Below, piece after piece: positions 1 to 9,273 of a DNA stretch of 64,000 bases; the stretch's first letter is position 1; each line of letters begins with the position of its first letter. Source of the stretch: Phaeodactylum tricornutum CCAP 1055/1 (Eukaryota; Bacillariophyta; Bacillariophyceae; Surirellales; Neidiaceae); assembly GCF_000150955.2 (NCBI RefSeq), contig NC_011687.1, positions 124,001 to 188,000 of the forward strand. Reading direction: 5' to 3'. The notes beneath the pieces were generated by a model. The model did not search any database and had not been told where the DNA came from. It was given only the letters and a program-made list of their open reading frames with translations. The position numbers were made by a program, and so were the translations under genes.

Positions 1-769
1 CAGCTTCTTTTCCAACGGTGCTGTTAAGAGCATACCATGAAATAAACTCTTCTGACTTCCAATATGTACTACTGGCTTCCCAGCCCCCGTCCGACCACAT
101 CAAGTGAGGCTCGTATCTATCTACGAGATCGTACAGCTCCGGCAAAGCCTTCAGGTCCACCATATTTTGCGTCGTCCAATTGTTTCCTTTGTCGTACGTG
201 TACAACGGATTGAAAAATTCGAGTAGGGAATGATAAATTCCGAAACGCAGTTTTTTTCCAGATTGGGGGCTTTTCTTTCTTTTTACTGCACTCGACAAGT
301 CGCCCAAAAGGTCTCGTCGAGGACCTATATCAACAGCATTCCAGTTCCAAGTCGTCGGAATGCTGGTCGAATTCCACATGCAAAAGCCGTCGTGGTGCTT
401 GCTTGTGAGTACAACGTACTGCGCACCGGCAGCCGCAAAAGTGTCCGCCCAATTATCGGGTCGATACAACTCGGCTAGAAAGCGATGGGCGTAATCCTGG
501 TAGGCGAAATTTTGCCTCTCTGTCTTGTTGACGAATGCAACGTAGTCTTCGTACTTGAAGTGTTGCCAATTGTTTTGAAACCATTCATTTTTGTACGCAG
601 GAACAGAAAAAACTCCCCAATGCACAAAAATGCCGAATTTAGCTTCGCTGTACCATGCTGGTAGTGGAAGCTTATCGAGATCGTCCCAGGAGGAGAAAGA
701 AGCAGTCAATTTTTGGCACAACAGAAACAGCACGCACAATACATTCTTTGAGATTATGGCTTTACGCAT
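1..769 (-). CDS. GH29 alpha-L-fucosidase, secreted (5' part; 3' end outside window)
   Basis: The complement encodes the first 256 residues of a glycoside hydrolase family 29 enzyme, which removes terminal alpha-L-fucose from glycans with retention of configuration. The ATG is directly preceded by an in-frame TAA, so the start is firm. A hydrophobic signal peptide (residues about 5-24) suggests secretion or delivery to the vacuole. The catalytic barrel follows, with KFGIFVHWG at 44-52, KHHDGF at 124-129 and WSDGGW at 225-230. The Asp in the last motif (D227) sits where the family's catalytic nucleophile lies, and the flanking residues resemble animal lysosomal fucosidases. The acid/base region and C-terminal beta-sandwich are beyond the window edge. 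A divergently transcribed sulfotransferase starts about 400 bp away, which hints at a shared role in fucose-containing or sulfated glycans; that link is inference. Confidence 0.9.
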   Translation of the reverse strand, partial: MRKAIISKNVLCVLFLLCQKLTASFSSWDDLDKLPLPAWYSEAKFGIFVHWGVFSVPAYKNEWFQNNWQHFKYEDYVAFVNKTERQNFAYQDYAHRFLAELYRPDNWADTFAAAGAQYVVLTSKHHDGFCMWNSTSIPTTWNWNAVDIGPRRDLLGDLSSAVKRKKSPQSGKKLRFGIYHSLLEFFNPLYTYDKGNNWTTQNMVDLKALPELYDLVDRYEPHLMWSDGGWEASSTYWKSEEFISWYALNSTVGKEA

Positions 770-1171
770 TTATACCAGAGCAAAAAAGTGGACTAGGATG
801 CATGAGGTGGTTCGAATAAGGAGAAGGTGAACATAGGATATTTCATATCAGTTCAAGGCTGATCCTGGTCTTCCGCTCTCTTTCGGCTGTCTGGTTTGCA
901 ATTCGTTTGTTGGATCCTTCATGATTCGGAAAATTTTCTTTTCATTGTCAATACCAGTCTCAATGAGAAGATAACCCGGAAATGCCTTTCGCATTTCAAG
1001 GAAAAGCAATTTCGATGACTCGTGTAAACGCAAACGAGGACGTTTGAAAACGCGACGGGAAATTCTATTTCCCGGTCACCACAAGGACCTGACGACAAAG
1101 CCTTATCAGCGTTTACATATAGACTTGGTTCATCGGCTCTTCGTTTGCACAATCATTAGTCTGAAGTATTT
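770..1171. promoter_or_regulatory. Divergent intergenic region, fucosidase / sulfotransferase
   Basis: This stretch separates two genes transcribed away from each other, so it should hold both promoters. I see no convincing reading frame with an ATG and no named motif. Confidence 0.4.
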
Positions 1172-2425
1172 ATGGCTCGTCCTGCAAGGCTGATTCTCTC
1201 TCTCAGGCCTAACCTTTTAAAATGTTCTCTCTTCTGGAGGTCCTGCTGCTTGGGAATTTCCTTCCTATTCGCGTTGCAACAACACCTTTTCTCTTGCAAG
1301 CAGGAGATGGAATCGCCTGCTAACAAAGCTGCCTATAGCTGGCTGCTTCTACCTGCTGGCAACAACGAAAAGGCGGCTACGGGAGGATTCAATGCTTCCA
1401 TGGTCTTAGACGGCACGAGAAACCAAGGCTCAACGCATGTTCAAATCCATCGAAATATTACGTTCGAAGGTGGCTACAGGCTGCAACGCAACGATAACGA
1501 TCTGGAAGTAATGGCAAATCGAAGCATCATGTTCGTGCACGTCGGAAAATCGGGCGGAGAGACTATCAAGCGTGTTCTAGAGATCGCATGTCGGACTAAA
1601 GCAAACAAAGGTCAACGGAAGAGATGCTATAGGAATTTGACGCAAAGTCGTCTGTCTTCTTCAGTCAAAAGCTATTTTCACTGCTTCAAAATTCGGCCGG
1701 CATCTGTGAAAGAAACTGCTATACATGATGCAGATGCATTCTTGTTCAGCTTGCGTCACCCTTTGGATCGTACACTCTCATGGTTTCGAAACTTTGATCC
1801 TCAAAACTGCCCTGAAGGGAAACGAACAAAGGCGAGCTGCTTGACGGCACATTCCATTAAAAATGATCCTACCAGTTGGGCCGGTCACTTTTTTGGAGTT
1901 TGCTTCTCCAGCGCAGAAGCATGGGCACAAGCTTTGAGTCATCCGAAAGACAAATGCAACGTTCTCGCATGGGACACCATCCTGGGACGAATTGCAATCC
2001 AAGATGAGTCTTTAGTGGCACACATGACGGCAAACATTCGACGATATGCGAAAGCTACAGCAGCAAGGTATCCAGAGAAAGATGTGCTTGTTGTGCGAAT
2101 GGAATATATGTGGAAGGATCTTAAAGCTTTGGATCTTAGTTTAGGAGGAACTGGTCGATTTGGAGCTATGGCTGGTTCCAAAGTCGCCCACGGAAGCGAG
2201 GTGTACGAATTCCAAAATGAGGATCTTTCGGCGGCATCCGTCGTCACAATGTGTTGTGCTCTACGAGATGAAATGGAAGTTTTTTATTCTCTTCTTCATA
2301 AAGCGCAAAATCTCGATGCCGTTCATAAACGTCGAACATGGGAAGATGCTTTAAGCTATTGCGGATCTACCTCATGGATAGATTTTGAAGCACAATGTCG
2401 TACCATTCAGCAATCATTCCATTGA
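1172..2425 (+). CDS. Golgi-type sulfotransferase family protein
   Basis: A 417-residue type II membrane protein: a short cytosolic N-terminus, one hydrophobic segment (about 18-40), then a lumenal domain. It has the two nucleotide-binding signatures of PAPS-dependent sulfotransferases. FVHVGKSGGETIK at 121-133 matches the 5'-phosphosulfate loop, with the Lys expected to contact the sulfate donor. SLRHPLDRTLSWF at 193-205 matches the 3'-phosphate motif, with its Arg and Ser. This arrangement is typical of carbohydrate sulfotransferases related to the heparan sulfate 2-O/6-O group. The substrate cannot be read from sequence. Several Cys in the C-terminal half could form lumenal disulfides. It lies between a fucosidase and a glycosyltransferase-like gene, so a role in building sulfated cell-surface polysaccharide is plausible but inferred. 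Confidence 0.75.
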   Translation: MARPARLILSLRPNLLKCSLFWRSCCLGISFLFALQQHLFSCKQEMESPANKAAYSWLLLPAGNNEKAATGGFNASMVLDGTRNQGSTHVQIHRNITFEGGYRLQRNDNDLEVMANRSIMFVHVGKSGGETIKRVLEIACRTKANKGQRKRCYRNLTQSRLSSSVKSYFHCFKIRPASVKETAIHDADAFLFSLRHPLDRTLSWFRNFDPQNCPEGKRTKASCLTAHSIKNDPTSWAGHFFGVCFSSAEAWAQALSHPKDKCNVLAWDTILGRIAIQDESLVAHMTANIRRYAKATAARYPEKDVLVVRMEYMWKDLKALDLSLGGTGRFGAMAGSKVAHGSEVYEFQNEDLSAASVVTMCCALRDEMEVFYSLLHKAQNLDAVHKRRTWEDALSYCGSTSWIDFEAQCRTIQQSFH

Positions 2426-2486
2426 GCTTTTTTGCATACGTATGTTTAGATAAAAGGGGGCAGTCAATTTGTAAAGTATGATGACT

Positions 2487-2549
2487 TCAGGCAGCGGATG
2501 AATACGGAGACCAGTCGCTAGAAAGGTCGTCCTCCACATTCAACCATTC
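2487..2549 (-). pseudogene. Duplicated scrap of the 3' end of the neighbouring glycosyltransferase-like gene
   Basis: Read on the minus strand, this stretch encodes EWLNVEDD followed by SSDWSPYSSAA and a stop. It aligns with the last 21 codons of the intact gene just upstream (KWLVEDEIPSNRSSHLSAA and stop), with a 3-nt insertion and about three quarters of bases identical. The similarity fades upstream, where the aligned frame meets a stop. It is best explained as an old local duplication of a gene end, of which only this piece is still recognisable. It could instead be the remnant of an alternative terminal exon. Confidence 0.6.
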
Positions 2550-2613
2550 AATTCAGTTGTTGTGTATAGATGCTTGGGCAAACGAGACATTGAATGTCAA
2601 GTGCCATACCTTC

Positions 2614-4095
2614 TCAGGCAGCAGATAAATGTGAAGACCTGTTGCTAGGTATTTCATCTTCCACTAGCCATTTCTGGTGATTGAGCCATAAATTGATGTA
2701 AGGCCTTCCAAAGCGATCCCATTGGTGGACAACGCGCGATCTTGAGCCATCAAATTCCGTAAAGTATCCTTCATCATCACAAATGTTGAACTCAGCACCT
2801 ATCCAACGCTTTCCAGATGCACCGTCAAAGGCTTTCCACATTGCATCTCCATGGGTTATGCCGTGCCGAGCCCGCATCGTAGCACTGTGTTGTTTCACCA
2901 ACTGAGCGCCCTCAAAGCCCGCAGTGTTGACGATCCCACCCCGTCGATTCTCATTAGCTGTGGCGAACGGAAGCTGTCCTGAGTAAAAGAGGTGATTGTG
3001 TATACTCTGATCATCACCATTCATATTAAATCGGCAGCGTGGGTGCGAGATCCAATCCTTCATTTCCTCGTACATAATTTCGAGATATTTTAGCATGGCG
3101 GCACGCGTACCAATGGTAGTTCCAGAACAAAGCATTGTTTCGTCGTAGGACACGCCTTTGCACTCGAAAATTGGCCCTTTCGTCAGCCAATGCTGAGTTG
3201 TCCGATTCTTGTGCTCTTCAAAAACTTGCAAGCCTCGGACTACAGGGGATCCTGGCCCGAACGGATTCACCTGAAACAAAGAATCTCGGACGTCCATCAC
3301 CAGTATCGGACCTGTACAAGATGTGCACTCGCGTAGCCAGTCTCGGGCCAAAGGGAAGCGACTCCATCGAATTTTGATATCCGGATAGGGAGCCGCGCAT
3401 GTCGTCCTTTTGAAAATGTCTTTGGTTGTGCTGGAGTTGTCCAAGTATGTACAATCGGTCCATTGGAGAATCTTGGTAGTCACGTTGCGGTACGCCAAGT
3501 ACTCAAGTATCTCGGAGTCTACATCCGGAGCCAATCCCAAAATAATATGGCCTATATACCCTGTCTTACGCAGACTTCCCACGAAGCGTTTGAATATGCT
3601 CAAATCGTACCCAGTCGCGACACCCATAACGGTAGCAGCGGAGCTGTCGCCCTGTGTGTCCACGCTTTGATAGAGTGTCGGGTCGGTGAGATCGATTCCA
3701 GCATCAGATGTCGTCCGTTCGGCGGCTTCGTGACGAGCCAAAGAAGAAGTTTCTCCGGTGAAGGACGGGTCTTCTGGTGAATCCATAGCAGCGCTTTTTA
3801 GTGTCACTGGGCTGGAATCTATGTAGTTGTCCGCTTGGTGCTTGTTTGAGACTATAGAGACTTCCAGCTTTTCCCGCGCCAGAAAGCTCTGAGTCGGCTC
3901 ATCGGAAGCACTGATTGCCTGAATAGTTTGTGTCTGTGCCAAAAGTGTTGTTAGATCTAGGGTTTGCGTTGTGACAGTGCCTTGTCCCACAAGCTGGGCC
4001 AGGAACCACACGGCCAGAGGGGTGGAGAGCAAGATTGCAAAGAGACGCCTGGGAGTACTGCATGTCCGCCGGGTTGACCTTCGCTTTATTCGCAT
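2614..4095 (-). CDS. Type II membrane glycosyltransferase-like protein
   Basis: A 493-residue protein with a basic N-terminus, one hydrophobic anchor (about 18-38), a Ser/Thr-rich stem (about 40-150) and a globular lumenal domain (about 155-490). The domain has GT-A-like features: a beta-strand opening (ATVMGVATGYD, 154-164), a second strand HIILGLAPDVD, and VMDVRDSLFQ at 266-275. The acidic pair of that last motif fits the metal and nucleotide-sugar binding DxD-type site. Many Cys and N-glycosylation sequons agree with a Golgi lumen location. I do not recognise the exact family, so donor and acceptor are unknown. It is convergent with the sulfotransferase gene, and a degraded copy of its last codons lies about 60 bp beyond its stop. 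Confidence 0.6.
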   Translation of the reverse strand: MRIKRRSTRRTCSTPRRLFAILLSTPLAVWFLAQLVGQGTVTTQTLDLTTLLAQTQTIQAISASDEPTQSFLAREKLEVSIVSNKHQADNYIDSSPVTLKSAAMDSPEDPSFTGETSSLARHEAAERTTSDAGIDLTDPTLYQSVDTQGDSSAATVMGVATGYDLSIFKRFVGSLRKTGYIGHIILGLAPDVDSEILEYLAYRNVTTKILQWTDCTYLDNSSTTKDIFKRTTCAAPYPDIKIRWSRFPLARDWLRECTSCTGPILVMDVRDSLFQVNPFGPGSPVVRGLQVFEEHKNRTTQHWLTKGPIFECKGVSYDETMLCSGTTIGTRAAMLKYLEIMYEEMKDWISHPRCRFNMNGDDQSIHNHLFYSGQLPFATANENRRGGIVNTAGFEGAQLVKQHSATMRARHGITHGDAMWKAFDGASGKRWIGAEFNICDDEGYFTEFDGSRSRVVHQWDRFGRPYINLWLNHQKWLVEDEIPSNRSSHLSAA

Positions 4096-4730
4096 TGTGC
4101 GAGTATCTGAAAAATCTAGAAGCCAAAATGTACGATGGTAGGAATGGCAGAATGGAATCTTCGACTTGATTGCGTTTCGGCAGGTACCGACCGATTTTAT
4201 CCAGAGGTCCTCTACTAGCTAGTAAAGGAACACCGGATGACTTTTTCTCAGAAAATTGTAGGGTTTGGAGATTGTCCAATCGATGTCGAGTTGTTTTGAG
4301 AACCTATGGCGAGCGTCTTAAACATGGTCTTACATTAAACATGGGCCACTCTTACTTTACATTCAGTCACAGTAAATCCAATCACGACTCGGTGGATGGT
4401 TGTCGTTTCCCCGCCATCTCAAAGTACCAACAGTAAATGTAAATAATTAACTGGAAGGTGATTTGAGCTGATTCTTTAGAGCTCATTACACTACCTATCG
4501 GGCAATTCAAATTCGACATCCTTTTTATATTTATATCTGAATTTCTACTTCTGGGGAGTCAGCGTTCCAGGAATGATCCAGAACACGATTGCAAAAACGC
4601 TCTGTGAATTGCTGAGGCCAACTCACTTGGAATGCCGATAGAAAAAGAGACAAGTTGCTCATAAAACGAAATGGTCTGTTGCAAAGACAATTCTGCAGTT
4701 GATCGAAACGCACACGCTGAACCAACAAAA
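4096..4730. promoter_or_regulatory. Divergent intergenic region, glycosyltransferase-like / WrbA
   Basis: It separates two divergent genes and should hold both promoters. The only pattern I noted is TTCAGTCACAGTAAA near 4362, a loose relative of the TGACTGTGAA-type word that recurs in other intergenic regions of this window. No gene is visible. Confidence 0.35.
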
Positions 4731-5405
4731 ATGACCAAAATTGCCATCATCCAATACAGGTAAGACTTATTTCACTGATACTGGTCGATGCAGCTTATGT
4801 TTCTCTCAATAATGAAAATCCTACCTGCAACAACCAGTCTTTATGGACACATTACCGCCATGAGCGCAGCGGTCAAGAAGGGCATCGAAGCGTCTGGAGC
4901 TACATGCGACATCTATCAGGTCTCCGAGACTCTCAACGACGAAGTTCTTTCCAAAATGGGTGCTCCACCCAAGCCAGACTTCCCCGTAATCACACCGGAC
5001 AAGATGCTCGAATACGATGGATTCATGTTTGGCCTTTCCGGTCGTTTCGGAACTTTCCCAGCCCAGATGAAGACTTTTTTTGATTCGTGCGGTGGTCTAT
5101 GGCAGAAAGGGTCCCTCACGGGTAAGGCAGCCGGTACATTTACCAGTGTCGGTACCATGGGCGGAGGCCAAGAAACGGTAAATCTTTCTTGCGTTCCTTT
5201 CTTCACCCACCAAGGTATGATTTTTGTCCCTTTGGGATACGTGGAACCCAAGGTTTTCACTTTTGAAGAGATTCATGGAGCATCAGCGTATGGATGTGGA
5301 ACCTTTGCTGGTGTCGACGGCAGCCGCCAACCCACCGACCTGGAGAAGGAGATTGCCGAAACTCATGGAAAGCACTTTGCCTCGATTGCGGCCAAGCTCG
5401 TCTAG
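4731..5405 (+). CDS. wrbA: NAD(P)H:quinone oxidoreductase, WrbA type (flavodoxin fold)
   Basis: Two exons, 4731-4759 and 4838-5405, join across a 78-nt GTAAGA...CAG intron to give 198 residues, the usual WrbA length. Splicing restores the FMN-phosphate loop as MTKIAIIQYSLYGHI, which the longer unspliced frame lacks; that fixes the start and the intron. Further family signatures are FGLSGRFGTFPAQMK, FTSVGTMGGGQE, the HQGMIFVPLGY strand and AGVDGSRQPTDLE near the C-terminus. These enzymes bind FMN and reduce quinones by two electrons, limiting semiquinone and oxidative stress. No targeting peptide is evident, so a cytosolic location is likely. The next gene is on the same strand, 435 bp downstream, and seems unrelated. 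Confidence 0.93.
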
Positions 5406-5839
5406 CTCGTACACAATGGTAGCATCATTTTGTAATGTGTTACTTTTTAATCAACGGAACCCTTTTTGTCGGTTCCTACCTAATCGTGTAACGCCAACGT
5501 ACTTATGTTTTGACGGCTTCGTCAGATCAAATAGGAGGCAGAGGTGATAAATCGACTTCCACGTGGAAGATTTCATTCCTTCCTGCCACAGCCAGTTCCC
5601 TGACAGCGACCTCGAATTGTATCTTTCCAATCAAGCCTGACTGAGCTCGTCGTGTCTCACTGTAGAAGATTCTTGTCGGACTCCGGACATTGCAAAGCAA
5701 ACATCGTCAATTCTAGTTGCCTTCATCGATAAAAATTGCTTCCTCACTGCTTCAAGGCATCGTCGTATTTGTGCAGTTCGAGTAACGCTCAGCGCAATCT
5801 ACTTGCAGAGCAGTTCATTTGTACAAACGGGAGTCCAAA
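5406..5839. other. Intergenic region with a palindromic G-box
   Basis: This is the 3' flank of the quinone reductase gene and the probable promoter of the next gene. It contains a perfect palindrome at 5556-5569, listed separately. No credible ATG-initiated gene is seen. Confidence 0.4.
5556..5569. promoter_or_regulatory. 14-bp perfect palindrome with G-box core
   Basis: CTTCCACGTGGAAG reads the same on both strands and carries the CACGTG core recognised by bHLH and some bZIP dimers. It lies about 270 bp upstream of the next ATG. Function is inferred from the core only. Confidence 0.4.
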
Positions 5840-6883
5840 ATGGTTTGGAAATGTCACATCTTCGCGATTCTGTATTGCGGAACTGTATATTTCAGAAAAG
5901 TCACTGTCTATGCTTCTCGTGGTGGCAGTTGGAGCAATTCCTCGCCACAATCCAGTGGAATATTCAATGGGAGAATGTCGACGCCTTATCACGGAGATGA
6001 TGACGACAACGATGTTGGGATCGTCGGTACGGGTCGCGAGTTTGCTCTTTTTGGCGGTTCGCAACCATTATCAACGAATCAGAATAGTAACAGTGGTCCA
6101 GGGTCGACCATTCGGAATGTAAGCTCTCGTGACTTACCTTTCAGACCCGGCTCGAGTAGTACCTCCACGCCACCGCGGGTGAATGGTCTGAATAGCGCTC
6201 CCCCTTCGTCCTTCTTTAGCCCCAGCAGCAATCGGAGATCCCGTAGTTACAATGGCCGAGGAGCGTCTTTTAAACGTGGGTCTAACCGATCCTCTCAGAG
6301 CTTTTTCCAGCCCGTCGCGGACTGGTGGACTGCATCGATTTCACCAAATGTTAAGAATTGGCCCAAAATTCAATGTCGTGTGGAACCCACCACAACATTG
6401 AAAATTCGAAAAACCTTTCGTCCGCTCAAAACCGTCGTTCAACTCGGTGCGGACTTTAACACTCAGCTCGGGGTTTGGCAATTTCGATCTAGCTGGGAAG
6501 ACGCCATTATTGGCGGCAAACTGACTTTAGCAGGTAGGGAACTGCAGCTTTCCAAGTCTTGGCAACTCAGCGTCGGGGCCGTCGAAGACCTGGTTACGCG
6601 CCTGCGTTTCCGGGCCGCGGTTGACTTACAAACCTGGAAGGCCTACGCCCGTGTGGGTTTTCGTACCGAGCGACTGTCGCCGATAAACGTCATGGAAGGT
6701 TTTACGCTTTTGAAGCAACTGCCCTTGGATGGGAATCACGGTCACGTCAAATTAGAGGTCAAGGCCAATTTCGCCCTTCCAGAACCTGAAATTGAGTACA
6801 GTACTGAAACGCAACGCTCATTGATTGGAATGGGAGACATTGAAGTCAACATTGAGGAGTTGAATCTTGTTTTGGATTATTAA
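5840..6883 (+). CDS. Unknown protein with low-complexity N-terminus and beta-rich C-terminal domain
   Basis: 347 residues from the first ATG; a second ATG at 5975 (MSTPYHGDDDDND) would give 302. The first 30 residues are fairly hydrophobic and could be a weak targeting signal, so the start is uncertain. Residues about 50-160 are Ser/Asn/Gly-rich and probably disordered. The last 175 residues form a compact domain with many short alternating strands, for example KTFRPLKTVVQLGADFN, QLGVWQFRSSW, LRFRAAVDLQTWKAYARVGF and HGHVKLEVKANFALPEPEIE. The pattern of amphipathic strands ending in aromatic residues recalls a small beta-barrel or lipid-binding fold. I do not recognise the family and assign no function. 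Confidence 0.65.
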   Translation: MVWKCHIFAILYCGTVYFRKVTVYASRGGSWSNSSPQSSGIFNGRMSTPYHGDDDDNDVGIVGTGREFALFGGSQPLSTNQNSNSGPGSTIRNVSSRDLPFRPGSSSTSTPPRVNGLNSAPPSSFFSPSSNRRSRSYNGRGASFKRGSNRSSQSFFQPVADWWTASISPNVKNWPKIQCRVEPTTTLKIRKTFRPLKTVVQLGADFNTQLGVWQFRSSWEDAIIGGKLTLAGRELQLSKSWQLSVGAVEDLVTRLRFRAAVDLQTWKAYARVGFRTERLSPINVMEGFTLLKQLPLDGNHGHVKLEVKANFALPEPEIEYSTETQRSLIGMGDIEVNIEELNLVLDY

Positions 6884-7104
6884 GAGTGAGAGGTTTGAGC
6901 CACTACTTGCTTCCAACCATCTACCCAGGCAAGCCATTTAATCAGCCTTCTACCAAGCTTTATTTTCCTACAAAGCGTTTACAATCTTGTGCAAGATAGA
7001 GAGCCCGAAATGTCACTCTTTTCCGTAAAGTCTTCTACATAGCTACCATTTACAATTTATTTTTCGCGCGCGTAATTCGGCATCGACCTAAAATAACATT
7101 CTTC

Positions 7105-8775
7105 TCAACAAAACGATGTACTCGTGGGTGTCGATGTGGAGCATAAATTGTTGTACCTCCCATCAATAGGCGGCCGGAATGGTGTTCTCGAAGTGTTGCT
7201 GGTCCTGGGCGTAGGGGCTCCTTTGGGAGGTGGAGAAAAATAATCACTGGGGCGAAAGGCGCCGTCCCGTACAGGAATTTGAGTCGCTTCCTCCAAGGCT
7301 TGGTATAGGGGCTCGGCCGCCTTTGGGCCCTTCTGCTGCATTACGAGCCCAGCATCGACCGGTTGGCCGTAAAATTTGGAATTCACGTCGTTTCGAATTC
7401 GAACAACGGAACCTTCTAGACTCAGACCGACAAACAATCCTTGGGAGTGGGCGTAGGCGTAAGCCGGATGTAAGGTCCAATCGCCCGTTTGTAGGTGCGA
7501 GGTTGCACCCCTTCCAACAGGACCGACAGCAACTCCCAACTCGGCTCCCAATTGGATCGAATTGGACCCACAAATATCTTTGACTGCTTTGGTAGTTGTC
7601 AGAACAATAAGATAATGCGTCACATCCCCACCAACCAAGGCGCCCCAACCCATCCCGACTGTACCAACGGCTGCTGGTGCACTCCATGCGGGGCCTCCTT
7701 CGCCCGAAAACGAGTCTTCTAATCGTGCAATGACCAAGCCTGTCCCTAATCGGCCTGACACCACAAAGCCCGCCTTAAAAACTGTCATGAACACTAGCCC
7801 CTTCGCTTGTTGCAACAAATCCAAAGGGATAGCTTGGTCCGTTTCCGACATGTTTCCGTGACACATGTATTGCACCGTCCGTGTGGCTTGCCGAATGGAT
7901 GAACCTAGTGTGAAGGACACGGGATTATTCCATTTCCAACGATCTCCTGAAGCTGACGTGTCATTCTCGCGTTCGCAGGGCAGCTTGTCGGGGGCAGCCA
8001 GAAATTCAAAGACCGCCTGCGCTAAAATGGGTGGTAACGTTTCGGCGTTGTACTGTTCTAAAAGATGCACGAGCCAAATATCAAGTTGAATTGTTCGAAA
8101 GGAAACCAGATCGTCGTGCTTATCTGGTGCCCACGTAATGGAAGGTGTCCAGTTCCCTATTCGACCGGCCCAATGCTTGGCCGGGAAGCACGCGTCCCCC
8201 GGCGTCGCCACGTTGTGAGTTTGACACAATGCGTGCAGTTTGGCAAAATCCGAATACCGGTGCTCCACTAAAATTTCCTGCTGATTCTGAATGACCCGAA
8301 TTACGTATGTCGTAAAAGTGGCGTTGCTCAAATCGGAACGCTTTTCCGCAGAAACCACACGCACCACGAAATGGTGTGGATTCTGAGTGGCGTGCGCGTA
8401 CCGCTTGTCTTCCAGGGCTTGAGTACGCCCCGTCCCGTGTTTACGCCATTCCTGTCGAGCCGTAGATGCGAGATCGGCGGTATTGCTGCTCTTGGTGGAA
8501 TTCATGGAGGGTTCCGACGCCGCCATGGGGTGTGCCATTGCACGCATTGTGCCCTCCGCAGTCGAGTGGTGCAATTGCTGAGAAGTAGGAGGCCTGATCC
8601 TACCACAATCCGTCACCGCCAACGACTGCTGGTAAGGTGGTATCACGTTCGTCGAACGTGGTAGCTGGCCGGAGAAGGCGGGGCCAAGGTCTTCGTTATC
8701 GAAACTATCGTCCTCGTTGTCGTCTCGCAGTTGCGCCGCTCGACGCATCGCATCGTTCCGTAGCGACGCCGACAT
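7105..8775 (-). CDS. PX domain + SYLF domain protein
   Basis: 556 residues from the first ATG in frame; the frame stays open upstream but has only TTG/CTG. A disordered N-terminal third is followed by a PX domain (about 135-262), with the RYSDF motif near 173 whose Arg binds phosphoinositide head groups in this fold. A SYLF/Ysc84 domain follows (about 297-500), including QAKGLVFMTVFKAGFVVSG and the glycine-rich VGTVGMGWGALVGGDVTHYL. The tail is Pro/Ser/Thr-rich. SYLF proteins such as SH3YL1 and Ysc84 bind membranes and actin; plant relatives pair SYLF with FYVE. The PX-SYLF order suggests recruitment to endosomal or plasma membrane lipids. The combination is less usual than SYLF-SH3 or FYVE-SYLF. 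It is convergent with the gene to its left. Confidence 0.88.
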   Translation of the reverse strand: MSASLRNDAMRRAAQLRDDNEDDSFDNEDLGPAFSGQLPRSTNVIPPYQQSLAVTDCGRIRPPTSQQLHHSTAEGTMRAMAHPMAASEPSMNSTKSSNTADLASTARQEWRKHGTGRTQALEDKRYAHATQNPHHFVVRVVSAEKRSDLSNATFTTYVIRVIQNQQEILVEHRYSDFAKLHALCQTHNVATPGDACFPAKHWAGRIGNWTPSITWAPDKHDDLVSFRTIQLDIWLVHLLEQYNAETLPPILAQAVFEFLAAPDKLPCERENDTSASGDRWKWNNPVSFTLGSSIRQATRTVQYMCHGNMSETDQAIPLDLLQQAKGLVFMTVFKAGFVVSGRLGTGLVIARLEDSFSGEGGPAWSAPAAVGTVGMGWGALVGGDVTHYLIVLTTTKAVKDICGSNSIQLGAELGVAVGPVGRGATSHLQTGDWTLHPAYAYAHSQGLFVGLSLEGSVVRIRNDVNSKFYGQPVDAGLVMQQKGPKAAEPLYQALEEATQIPVRDGAFRPSDYFSPPPKGAPTPRTSNTSRTPFRPPIDGRYNNLCSTSTPTSTSFC

Positions 8776-9273
8776 GCAAACCCCGTGCGTACAAGGAACA
8801 AGGAACCAAAGACAGCGATTACAGAAGAGGTGGATGAATGAAGTCTGGAGAATCTCTTTGGCAGCCAAACAGCCTCCCCAAAGTGGTCGAAGGTTTGTTC
8901 GAAAACGAGCCAACAGCAACAGAACACTTTGACTCTCCTCACTGTCAGCTCACATCGTTTGCTTCTCTCGACTCACAGTGACCGCGATTCCTTTATCTAA
9001 GACTCAAAAAAGATAGACGATCCCGACCGGGCTGGCTGCCAGACCGTGATGGCAATTGTGATTGTGCATAGAAACTATCACCGAGTGACTGTTTAAAAAT
9101 CCCCGATTTTTCAGGATTAGTTTGACCTTCTCATTACACCTCAAATACCGACAGCAATGCTGTCATTGACTAAACGCTCTACTAGCGGAGAAGAGCTAGT
9201 CGTCAATAGACGTAAAAGCATATAATTGTCCCCAGCGTGATATACACGACCTATTTTTTACTGATCGAGACAA
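8776..9273. promoter_or_regulatory. Intergenic region, promoter of the PX-SYLF gene
   Basis: It lies between the 5' end of the PX-SYLF gene and the 3' end of the demethylase gene, both on the minus strand. TCACAGTGAC at 8973-8982 and CACTGTCAG near 8940 are members of the recurrent intergenic word discussed in the findings. No gene is visible. Confidence 0.35.
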
